This document shows positions 15,522 to 23,900 of a stretch of 64,000 bases of DNA, piece by piece (position 1 is the stretch's first letter; every line of letters begins with the position of its first letter). The notes beneath the pieces were generated by a model. That model saw nothing but the letters and a program-made list of their open reading frames with translations. It was not told the DNA's origin and searched no databases. The stretch spans positions 1 through 64,000 of the forward strand of contig DASRDP010000080.1 in the NCBI GenBank assembly GCA_035652535.1. Reading direction: 5' to 3'. Source of the stretch: Chloroflexota bacterium (GTDB lineage Bacteria; Chloroflexota; UBA6077; SHYK01). The position numbers and the translations under genes are program-made.

Positions 15522-18068
15522 TTGAGAGTTCGACTCTGGGGGCTTGCCGCCCTTTTCCTGGCGCTGATGATCGGTCTCCAGAGCTTCGGAGGACAGGGAT
15601 TCCAGCTCCATCCAGATCGGGTAGCCGGTGCCCAGACAATCACGTGTCTGGGCGCCGGGGTCAGCGCGAACCCCACGACGGTCACCGCGCCCGGCCAGGT
15701 GACCATCATGGCCGATGGGTTCTCCCCGGGCTCCACGGTGAACATCAACGTCCTGCCCCCGGCAGGCTGGTCGTTCTCCGCACAGGCCCAGCCCACGGCC
15801 GGATCCGATTGCCGCGCCATCAGCAATATCTCCGTCGCCTCCTGCCCGGGCTGCCCGAGCGGTACCGCAACGGTTACAGCCAGCGGCACCCGCGTCGGCG
15901 GGGGGCCGGTCACCTACACCGGCGCGTTCCAGTTGATCGGCTCGCAGGCTCCCAGCCAGCCCTCGGCGATTCCGACGACGGCGCCAGCCACGTGCTCGAT
16001 CCCCAACGCCTCGGTGACGCCCTCGGTGACGACCCAGGGCGGGCACGTCACCTTCCTCGCGACAGGCTTTTCCCCGCGAACGACGGTGTCCTTGCAGATC
16101 GTCGGGCCCGGGACGGCCAACTCCACCACAGCGCAGGCGGACCAGTTCTGTCAGATCGCGGTGGATATCGCCGTCGGCGTTACGGACCCGCCGGGCGTCT
16201 ACAATGTGCAGGCGACCGGTCCTGCGTATTCGCCATTCCCGACGTTTGCCCCTTCGACCTTGCAGCTCAGCGCCAATTTCCAGGTGATCGGGGCGAGCCC
16301 AACGCCGCTGGGCGCGACGGTCACGCCAACGTCGACGAACGTCTGCCCGACGCCGTCGGTGGTCATGGCGTCGAACCGACTCACGCGCGGGCAGCAGACG
16401 ACCTATAGCGCAGTTGGATTCCGCCCAGGTTCAATGGTTCAGGTTACCGTGGAGGACCCGTCGCTCCCATCGCCTCAACCCACGCTGCCGTTCTTCGTGG
16501 ACAGCCAGGTCGGACCGGCAACCACTACGTGCGCCGTCGTCGGGACGCTTACTCCTAACCCGACGGTCCCAGTGGGCCACTACCGACTGTCGCTGACCGG
16601 GCTCAACCACGTGGGGGCGCTCGTCACGGCCCGGATCGACTTCGACGTGGTGGCCGAACAGGGAGTCCCGACGTCTACACCGCTTCCACCGCCGCCGCCT
16701 GGCGCGACGGCGACGCCGACGGTGCCGCCGACGACCCCGGGCGCGCCGGCACCGGTCGTCGTGCAGCAGACCTTGAATCTGATCGGCGGCGCTCGCGTAC
16801 CCGTCGTGGGTCAGGCGAGCACGTACCAGCACGTGATCCGGGTCACCAACACGTCGCCCCAGGCCCTCGACTCGAGCGCCATCGCGCGCCTGTTCGACGT
16901 GATCGCCGCGTCCCTCCAGGGATCTGGCATCAACATGAGCTTCCAGACCGACTACGCGGAGACCTCGCAGATCGCGCAAGCGAGCGCAAACGTGGGGCGA
17001 ACGACCGTGCGCGGGACGTCCGTCATCTGGGATGGGCAGCTGCAGTCGGGCGAAAGCCTCGAGCTGACCACCACGTTCGATTTCACCCCGACGACGGCCC
17101 TCGCCCTCAACCAGCCGATCCGCGGCCAGTCCTTCAGCGTGAGCGATCCTCGAGGAGTCACCTTGGCGCTGGCGCCGCAGCCGCTGCCCCAGCTCCCAGT
17201 CGCGCAGCGAGTGGTCCAGCCGCCGCCGCCACCGGTCGATCCGATCACGGGCAATCGTTACTTCTCAGAGACCGGTTTCGGGATCGGCGACGACAATATG
17301 TGGAATTACTTCGTCCGCAGGGGCGGTCTCCGGACGTTCGGATTCCCGATCTCCCGAATGTTCGTCCTATCGGGGCAATCCGTGCAGCTCTTCGAAAAGG
17401 GAATGCTGGCGGTGGACGATAGCGGCAACGTCACCACCCTCAACCTCCTCGAGGACCCGTTCCTCCCATACGACCAGCTCGGCGATCTCAGCCTGCCCGA
17501 TGACGATCCTGGTCTCATCGGCTCGGCGCCCGACCCGGCAGCGCCCGACTACCTGGACCAGGTGCAGGAGTTCATCAGGGTCAACGCCGCGGAGACCTTC
17601 GATGGAAACCCGACGCACTTTTACTCCACGTTCCTGGGCACCGTTCCCTATTTCGATGCCTTCTTTACCGGAGATGGCGACCCGAACCTCCTGCCTGGGT
17701 TCGATCTGGAGATTTGGGGCTTCCCGACGAGCCAGCCAGGTTATCGCGTCATCGGGTACGACGTGATCCGGAGCGATACGCCCGGCGTTCCTGACACGCA
17801 GCAACCGGTGCTCGACACCAGCGTCGTGCTGCAGCGATTCCAGCGAGGTGTCATGCGCTACGACGCGACCACGGGCACGAGTACCGGAGTCCCCCTCGGA
17901 CCCTATCTGCGGGCCATCATCATGGGTCAAGTCGACGCGCCGGTGCTTGCCGACGCGGCCTCCTCGAGTCCGCTGTGGGCCCAGTACAACCCGGACGCGG
18001 TGAACTGGATCGACCGCCCCGATGACCTGCCCGACACGAATCTGGTGCTTGCTTTCGAGCCGGAGTAG
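15522..18068 (+). CDS. Large secreted surface protein with Ig-like and LGFP-like repeats
   Basis: An 848-residue exported protein. It has an N-terminal signal peptide (residues 1-36, LRVRLWGLAALFLALMIGLQ core) and three tandem repeats of about 110 residues, each starting with a cysteine, a Thr/Val-rich strand and a GF(S/R)P(G/R) turn (ADGFSPGSTV, ATGFSPRTTV, AVGFRPGSMV). A proline/threonine-rich linker, a conserved-domain-like region and one LGFP-like segment (RYFSETGFGIGDDN ... GGLRTFGFPISRMF, near residue 580) follow. That last motif is common in Chloroflexota wall proteins. I chose TTG at 15522 because GAGGTGA precedes it; TTG at 15507 lacks a site. The gene lies between the kinase and the secretion locus. 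Confidence 0.8.
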   Translation: MRVRLWGLAALFLALMIGLQSFGGQGFQLHPDRVAGAQTITCLGAGVSANPTTVTAPGQVTIMADGFSPGSTVNINVLPPAGWSFSAQAQPTAGSDCRAISNISVASCPGCPSGTATVTASGTRVGGGPVTYTGAFQLIGSQAPSQPSAIPTTAPATCSIPNASVTPSVTTQGGHVTFLATGFSPRTTVSLQIVGPGTANSTTAQADQFCQIAVDIAVGVTDPPGVYNVQATGPAYSPFPTFAPSTLQLSANFQVIGASPTPLGATVTPTSTNVCPTPSVVMASNRLTRGQQTTYSAVGFRPGSMVQVTVEDPSLPSPQPTLPFFVDSQVGPATTTCAVVGTLTPNPTVPVGHYRLSLTGLNHVGALVTARIDFDVVAEQGVPTSTPLPPPPPGATATPTVPPTTPGAPAPVVVQQTLNLIGGARVPVVGQASTYQHVIRVTNTSPQALDSSAIARLFDVIAASLQGSGINMSFQTDYAETSQIAQASANVGRTTVRGTSVIWDGQLQSGESLELTTTFDFTPTTALALNQPIRGQSFSVSDPRGVTLALAPQPLPQLPVAQRVVQPPPPPVDPITGNRYFSETGFGIGDDNMWNYFVRRGGLRTFGFPISRMFVLSGQSVQLFEKGMLAVDDSGNVTTLNLLEDPFLPYDQLGDLSLPDDDPGLIGSAPDPAAPDYLDQVQEFIRVNAAETFDGNPTHFYSTFLGTVPYFDAFFTGDGDPNLLPGFDLEIWGFPTSQPGYRVIGYDVIRSDTPGVPDTQQPVLDTSVVLQRFQRGVMRYDATTGTSTGVPLGPYLRAIIMGQVDAPVLADAASSSPLWAQYNPDAVNWIDRPDDLPDTNLVLAFEPE

Positions 18069-18167
18069 GCGCGAAGAGAACGGCTCGCCAGCTCGATTCA
18101 TCCCAGGGGAAGTGGCCGTAGTAGTACTTTTTTCTCAGTCGGATTTCTCCGCGCGTCCTTCTAAACT

Positions 18168-18206
18168 GCGATGACGATGCGCAACGGGGTGTCCCCGCGT
18201 CATCGC
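18168..18206 (+). promoter_or_regulatory. Compound hairpin upstream of the WXG100 operon
   Basis: Outer stem GCGATGACG / CGTCATCGC (9 bp, perfect) enclosing an inner stem CGGGG-TGT-CCCCG, with an 8-base bulge on the 5' side. No T run follows, so it is a poor terminator of the upstream gene and could be a protein-binding or RNA element. Confidence 0.4.
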
Positions 18207-18245
18207 CCGATTCCACGGTCGCGCGCGCGGACGGCGAACGGTTCA

Positions 18246-18274
18246 TGTGATCGCGTTGGTCACAAGTCTGTGAC
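18246..18274 (+). promoter_or_regulatory. Candidate operator: palindrome plus third half-site
   Basis: GTCACAAGTCTGTGAC (18259-18274) is a perfect inverted repeat with a 4-base centre. A further TGTGA at 18246-18250 lies 9 bases upstream of the TCACA arm. Spacing does not fit CRP (TGTGA-N6-TCACA). It lies 38-66 bases upstream of the -35 box. Confidence 0.4.
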
Positions 18275-18311
18275 GAATGTCGGGGAGGGCAGTGGGCAAG
18301 GGTTAAGCTCG

Positions 18312-18340
18312 TTGATCTGAGTGCGACAACGCGGAATACT
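18312..18340 (+). promoter_or_regulatory. Promoter of the WXG100/EccC operon
   Basis: TTGATC (18312-18317), 17 bases, AATACT (18335-18340). Transcription would start about 30 bases before the first WXG100 gene. Confidence 0.4.
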
Positions 18341-18376
18341 AGGGCTTTCACAATCTTTAGCAGGGGGACCAGCGCA

Positions 18377-18679
18377 ATGGCCGACGAGTTACGCGCCCAT
18401 TACGACGATCTGCAACAGATCTCGCAACAGTTCGTGCACGCGGCAAATGGGATCGAGCAGATGCATCAAAAGGTCCGAAGTAGCTTCTCCAAGCTGCAGG
18501 ACAAGGGCTGGATTGGCCAGGGTGCGAACGCCTTCTTCGATGAGATGGAAGGCAAGGTCAATCCGTCGCAGCTGCGCCTGCAGCAGGCGCTGGAGCAGGC
18601 CGGCCAGACGATCCAGAAGCTCGCGCAGTCCTTGAGGCAGGCAGAAGAGCAGGCCAGCGCCCTGTTCAAGCACGGCTGA
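18377..18679 (+). CDS. WXG100 family protein 1
   Basis: A 100-residue, fully helical protein with the WXG100 layout: helix 1, turn GWIGQGANAF (W-I-G) near residues 45-54, and helix 2. ESAT-6/CFP-10-type proteins of this size are exported by type VII systems as helical hairpin dimers. No C-terminal YxxxD/E signal is present, so it may be the partner that rides with another member. GGGGGA lies 8 bases before the ATG. It is the first gene after the operon promoter. Confidence 0.88.
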   Translation: MADELRAHYDDLQQISQQFVHAANGIEQMHQKVRSSFSKLQDKGWIGQGANAFFDEMEGKVNPSQLRLQQALEQAGQTIQKLAQSLRQAEEQASALFKHG

Positions 18680-18742
18680 CCAGCGTAGCGTTCCTCGCGA
18701 ATCGGTGACCGCGGATGAATTCGAGCGAGCTCGGAGGGAAAT

Positions 18743-19036
18743 GTGCAAAACGAAATCAAGATGGAATACCCGCTCATGGAGGAGATGAAGCAGACCTTCC
18801 AGGCGGGACGTGAGCAGCTCCAGGACGCCTCGAACACGCTGAAAGGGATCGCGGACAAGCTCGAACAGGGCGCGCTTCTCGGGCAAGCGGGCAGCGCGCT
18901 GAGCGAAGCGGTCCGAGGACCCTTGATGGGCTCAGTGCAGAAGCTCTCGGACAAGTTCGAGGAGCTGCAGGGAGACATCCAGTACGCCGTCGACCAGATG
19001 AAGCAAGCCGAAGCGACCGCGAAGTCCAAGTTCTAG
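18743..19036 (+). CDS. WXG100-like protein 2 (no Trp in the turn)
   Basis: A 97-residue helical protein of WXG100 length. The turn reads ALLGQAGSAL, with leucine where tryptophan is expected. Helix 2 carries DIQYAVDQMKQAEA; the tyrosine lacks the acidic residue four places on, so the YxxxD/E export motif is imperfect. The start is GTG at 18743 behind GGAGGG. Position and size argue for a type VII substrate or structural partner of protein 1. Identity rests on context and helical pattern rather than the motif. Confidence 0.7.
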   Translation: MQNEIKMEYPLMEEMKQTFQAGREQLQDASNTLKGIADKLEQGALLGQAGSALSEAVRGPLMGSVQKLSDKFEELQGDIQYAVDQMKQAEATAKSKF

Positions 19037-19061
19037 CGAGCGCCTCGAGAGGAGATGAGTC

Positions 19062-19403
19062 ATGGAGATCGTCGCGCTCCTCCGCTTTGCGGAGCAGGTG
19101 GTCCAGAGCGTGATCCAGCAATACACCCAGCAGATGAACGTCGTGAAGGAGCAAGCCTACCAGCCGATGCAGCAAATCCTGCAGCAGGTCGAAGGGGGCG
19201 CGTGGACCGGAACCGGCGCCGACGCCTTCAAGGAGGAGCTCTCAAGCCTGCACATGCCCGGGGTTGGCACGATCGGCGAGCAGGGCGAGAGCTTCATCAA
19301 GAACCTGATGCAGGCCGGTCAGATCATGGCAAAAGCCGACCAGGAGGCTAATCAGCAGGTACAGGCCCTCGCCGAGGTGTTCCAGAAGATCATCGCGTTC
19401 TGA
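19062..19403 (+). CDS. WXG100 family protein 3
   Basis: A 113-residue helical hairpin protein with a canonical W-x-G turn, AWTGTGADAFKEEL (about residues 47-60). It starts with a longer helix (MEIVALLRFAEQVVQSVIQQ) than members 1 and 2, which may mediate pairing. GAGAGGAGATG-type ribosome site (AGGAGAT) precedes the ATG. It lies 25 bases after protein 2, inside the same operon. Confidence 0.85.
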   Translation: MEIVALLRFAEQVVQSVIQQYTQQMNVVKEQAYQPMQQILQQVEGGAWTGTGADAFKEELSSLHMPGVGTIGEQGESFIKNLMQAGQIMAKADQEANQQVQALAEVFQKIIAF

Positions 19404-19433
19404 AATCGGCGATTCCGGAAGGGGTAGGAAACG

Positions 19434-19739
19434 ATGCAGGCGACGGAAAACGAAGTCTACATGAACATCCCGGAGGTCCAGCAGATCGCGAAGACCTTCG
19501 CGCAGATCAGCGAGACGCTCAAGGCCGTATCGACGGCCCTCGGCGTCCTCATCAACATCCTCAAGTCTACCGCGTTCATCGGCATGGTCGGCGGCCTAGC
19601 GGAAGCACAGTTTCTCGAAGTCATCAAGAAGCAGATCGACCAGATGGCGGCGAAGTGCGACGAGATGAGCAAGGACGTCCAGGCCGCAGTGGAGGCGTAC
19701 GAGCGCGGCGATGCCCAGGGTGCGACGAAGTTCCACTGA
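19434..19739 (+). CDS. WXG100-like protein 4 with YxxxD signal
   Basis: A 101-residue helical protein. The turn is AFIGMVGGLA (no tryptophan), but the C-terminal helix ends in AYERGDAQ, giving Y89-x3-D93, the general type VII export signal YxxxD/E. This makes it the most likely signal-bearing partner among the four small members. GAAGGGGTAGG lies shortly before the ATG. It is followed by 64 bases and then the pseudokinase gene. Confidence 0.75.
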   Translation: MQATENEVYMNIPEVQQIAKTFAQISETLKAVSTALGVLINILKSTAFIGMVGGLAEAQFLEVIKKQIDQMAAKCDEMSKDVQAAVEAYERGDAQGATKFH

Positions 19740-19803
19740 GCCCGCCAACGCGCGCGCTGTTCTCGCTACGCCCAGATAGGAGAGCGCTGGAGCACAATAG
19801 GGA

Positions 19804-20904
19804 ATGAAGCGCTCGTGCGTACGTTGCCAGCGTACGTCGCCAGCGAACAGCCTCTTTTGCCACGACGTCGACTGCCCGGCCGAGCGGTCGCCGGTCGTGC
19901 TCGAGGCCGGCGACCGCCTGGGCGATATCGAGGTGGTGAAGGTCGTGACGACCTTGCGCTCCGCCGTCGTGTATGACGCGCTCCACCAGGGCCGGCCGGT
20001 GTTCATGAAAGTGGCGCACCCGGGTCCGAGGCACCGGGACCGGTTGATTCGTGAAGCGAGCTTCCTGCGATCGCTGCGTTCGGACAAGAAGAATCGCCAT
20101 CCGACGTTGCCCAAGCTTCAGCCGCCCTACGTCACCACGACGCTCGATCAGGATGCGATCGGCACGACGATGTTGGGCAGCGAGCTGCTGCACTACTATC
20201 TGTCCGATCCCATCGACGGGCAGTCGCTCCACGACCTCCTGCTGCACCAGCCGCAATGGTGGATTCACCACGTGGGTTGGCTGTGCATCGAGCTGGCGAC
20301 GACGATCAACACGCTTCACCTCAAGGGGCTCTACCATCTCGGACTGACTCCCTCCTCGGTCCTCGTGCGGTTCGATCACAAGCCATTTGTGCCCCACATC
20401 CTGCTGTGCGATCTGGGGATCGCGACTGATTCGGAGAACCTCGCCACGGACTGGTACCCGGAGATCGCGCCGCCGGCCTACATCGCGCCCGAGCTGCTGT
20501 CGGACGGCCGCGTACCCGTGGGTGTGCGGACCGACGTGTACGGGCTCGGACTCGTCCTCTCCGAAATGCTCGTGGGCAGGCCGGTCTTCGCGGACCCGCT
20601 GGCGAGCGATGCCGAGGTCGCGGCCGCAGTCCGCCGGGACGAGCGCATCGCGATGACTCGGGTCGAGGACGTTTCGCCGGTCGCGGAGATCGCGTTGCGT
20701 GCCGCCGCGCCTGACCCAGGCGCCCGCCAGCAGACCGCGGCCGACGTCGTGGAAGAGCTGGTTGGGGTCGTCGGCGAGGCGCCGGTCAAGAAGGGCGGAC
20801 CGCTTCCAGAGCTGAACGCGGTGTTGGTGCTCGGGGGCGCCGCGCTTCTTGTGGCATTTTTGGTGTCGCTGGCCATTGCGCTCAGCGCCGGCCAGCCGAC
20901 CTAG
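19804..20904 (+). CDS. Zinc-ribbon pseudokinase with C-terminal membrane anchor
   Basis: A 366-residue protein. The N-terminus has a small metal-binding-like knuckle (C5xxC8, C19, C24). Residues about 35-320 follow the protein kinase fold: the ATP lysine is kept (VFMK, K69) and an activation-segment end is visible (PPAYIAPELL), but HRD is replaced by H178-L-G and the downstream asparagine is lost (LTPSSVLV); DFG is D203-L-G. It is therefore probably catalytically dead. A membrane helix (about 338-361, LNAVLVLGGAALLVAFLVSL) lies at the C-terminus. Firmicute type VII systems contain EssB/YukC, also a membrane-anchored pseudokinase, so this is a plausible functional counterpart. It directly precedes the ATPase gene (15 bases). 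Confidence 0.8.
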   Translation: MKRSCVRCQRTSPANSLFCHDVDCPAERSPVVLEAGDRLGDIEVVKVVTTLRSAVVYDALHQGRPVFMKVAHPGPRHRDRLIREASFLRSLRSDKKNRHPTLPKLQPPYVTTTLDQDAIGTTMLGSELLHYYLSDPIDGQSLHDLLLHQPQWWIHHVGWLCIELATTINTLHLKGLYHLGLTPSSVLVRFDHKPFVPHILLCDLGIATDSENLATDWYPEIAPPAYIAPELLSDGRVPVGVRTDVYGLGLVLSEMLVGRPVFADPLASDAEVAAAVRRDERIAMTRVEDVSPVAEIALRAAAPDPGARQQTAADVVEELVGVVGEAPVKKGGPLPELNAVLVLGGAALLVAFLVSLAIALSAGQPT

Positions 20905-20919
20905 AGGATTGACGATTCG

Positions 20920-23900
20920 ATGGCCGATCAGATGATCGTGGTTGACCGCCCCCCTCGGATCCAGCCGGATCTGCCGGTCGCGACGATCAAGATTCCCGCC
21001 CCGCCGAAGCGCGACAACCAGGCGGTGCGGCGCCTGCTCCAGCTCGCGTTGCCCGTCGTGACCATCTTCGGATTTGGCGCGGTGTCCTTCACGTCCGGCG
21101 GGAGCCGCGGGCCGCTGATGGCCATCATCATGTCGTTTTCCGTAATCGCTGCCTCCGCGCTGTCTCTTTTCAGCTACCTCCAGGACAAGAAGGAGCAGGC
21201 CGCGGCCGAAAAGGCATACGCGGCGCGCATCGTGGAATTGAACAAGGAGATGGCCCTCTCTCACGATCAGCAGCGTCGCTTCTATGCGTACAACTACCCG
21301 GATCTCGACATTGCCCTCGGGATTCCCACTGAAGCGCGCGCCGAGGCCGAGCGTGAAGAGCGGACCCTGCGCTCTGCCTCGCGCCTGTGGGAGCGACGGC
21401 CGTCAGACAACGACTTTGGCGTGCTTCGGCTCGGGCTCGGCGTTCAGCCCTCCTCCGTCGTATACGAGCTGGAGACCAGCGACCTGGACGATAGCCCCCT
21501 GGCGCGGATGGCCACCAAGCTCCAGGAGGACTCGCGCTTCGTTGCCGACGTTCCGGTGACCTTTTCGTTGCGTCCGCTGGTCGAGCGCGACGCGAGGGAA
21601 GCAGAGCAGGCGGAGCGACCCGAAGAGGAAGCCGCTGTCGAGCAAGAGGCGGTTGTTCGCCCGCACGCGCACTCCGTCGGCATCGCCGGGGCTCGCGCGT
21701 CCGTGTACGAATACGCGCGATCGCTCCTGGCTCACTACGTCGTCTTCCACGCCCCTATGGACGCAAAGCTGTACGTTCTGGGCCATGCGAACGGGGAGTG
21801 GACGTGGACGGAATCGCTGCCGCACTGCAAGGGATCGGAGAATCAGCCCCTCACCCTCCTCCTGGACAAGCCTGGCCCCGACGGTCCCGATGCTGGGCAC
21901 GCTGTCGCGCTCAACAAGTATCTGGAGAGCCTGCGCAAGCTCCTCGGCCAGCGCCAGATGCGCCTCCGGGATACGGAGGCGCGCGAGCGGGGCGACGATC
22001 CGACCCTCCCCTTCTGCCTCGTCGTCATCGATCTGATGGAGATCGAGCCGGGCCTGGAGTCGCCCCTCCGGGAGCTGGAGTCGGACGCGGCGGTCTCCCT
22101 CATCTTGAAGGAGGGCGACGCCCTCGGCGCGGGGGTCATATTCCTCACACCCGAGCGGGGCAAGATTCCGAGCGACTGCCAGGCGGTTATCGAGATCGAG
22201 CGAACGGCCCCGCCGACGAACAATCAGTCCATGAGCGTGGCAGCGCCGCACTTTCGGTTTGCCCAGACGGGCGTCAATACGTTTCGGTATTTTGGACTCG
22301 CCGACGCCGTCGAATCTCCGGAGAAGGTCGCGAACCTCGGCCGCGAGCTTTCCACCCTGGACGTCCGCCGGGGCTTCGGCGCCGACCTGCCGGGTCGCGT
22401 CCCGTTCCTCGCGCTGACCGGCTGCGAGTCGATGGGGGAGCTGGTCGAAGCCGCTCGCGCGAACTGGCGGAGCAGTCGCTCCGCTCAGGACGCCAACTGG
22501 CTGCGGGCGACGCTGGGGATGGTGGATGGGGGTAAGCCGCGCACGCTGATCTTCTCGGCGAGAGAGGATGGCGTCCACGGGATGATCGCGGGCAGCACCG
22601 GGTCCGGTAAATCGGAGCTGCTGATCTCGCTCATCGCCATGCTGGCCTTCAAGTACGACCCGACGGCCCTGAATTTCGTTCTGGTGGACTTCAAGGGCGG
22701 CGGAGCCTTCTCCGAGTTTCGGGGCTTGCCGCACTGCGTGGACGTCATCACGAATCTCGGCGCGGGCGGCGTCACCCGCATGTTCGCGGCAATCCAGGCG
22801 GAGCTGCGCCGCCGCCAAAAGCTTCTCGCCGACACGGGCACCAAGGACATCGTCGACTACCGTCAGAAGAACCTGCATGAGACGCGAGAGCCATTCCCGT
22901 TTCTCTTCATCATCATCGACGAGTTCGCCGAGCTGATCGCCGATCGGGCCGAGTTCAAAGCCGAGCTGGAGAGCATCACGCGCGTTGGCCGTGCCCTTGG
23001 CGTGTCGCTGGTGCTGGCGGCCCAGCGACCCAGCGGCGTGACGGACCAGATGCGGTCCAACATCAAGCTGCGCATGTCGCTGCGTGTCGAGACCGAGGCG
23101 GAGAGCCGTGAGATCCTGAGGCGGACGGATGCCGCCTACCTGCCCGGGAGCATCCCCGGTCGAGGGTTCCTGCAGGTCGGCACCGATGAGATCGAGCCGA
23201 TCCAGGTCGCCTACGGCGGCGATCCCTACATCGATCCAGCGAGCCGCCCGCCGGTCATTTGGCCCGATCGGCCACCGACCCGCCTGAACCGCGATCACGA
23301 TCGACCCCCGCTCTACAAGGCGGTCATCAGCGCGCTCACCGCGCTGGCGACCGAGATCGGAGTCCCGGAGCAGCATGCGCCGTGGCCCGACCCGCTGCCG
23401 ACCGAGCTATCCCTCACCGATGTGCTGCTGGCCGACATTCCGATGCTGGGATCGGTATCGTTCCGAGCCCCGAGCCCAGTGCTGAGCGCGGCCTGGGCTC
23501 AGCCGGCGGAGAACCGCGACATGTTCAAGATCGAGCAGATCACGTCCTCGAAGTACTTCGATCAGGCTTCGATGGACGCGCTGCTGCTCGGGACCCGGCG
23601 CGGGTCGACGGTGAGCCTGAACCCGGCGATCAACCGGTGGCTTGACGAGGGAGCGGGCTGGGTCGAGCCCCTTGACTGGCAGAAGCACGCGTTCCGCCCC
23701 GTGGTCGGCTTGATCGACAACCCGTCCGCCGCCCAGCAGGCGCCCTTGATCGTCGACCTGGCCCAGGGCCACGCCGCGATCTTCGGCGCATCCGGCTGGG
23801 GCAAAACGACGTTCGTCCGCTCGCTCGTCGTCAGTATGGCGGCGACCCATTCGCCGGCCGCCGGACGCTTCTTCATCCTCGACCTGGGCGGACACAATCT

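Larger units (their letters stand above)
18069..18376 (+). other. Leader region of the type VII-like locus (308 bases without a gene)
   Basis: The longest gap in the window outside the tRNA-bounded segment. It contains a T run without a stem (18128-18133), a compound hairpin (18168-18206), a cluster of TGTGA/TCACA half-sites (18246-18274) and a promoter (18312-18340). This layout suggests regulated transcription of the WXG100 operon. Confidence 0.6.

Noticed and set aside
18128-18133. T run after the surface protein gene as a terminator
   Set aside because: No stable stem precedes it.
18246-18274. CRP/FNR binding site
   Set aside because: Half-site spacings are 9 and 4 bases, not the 6 (CRP) or 4 with TTGAT arms (FNR) required.
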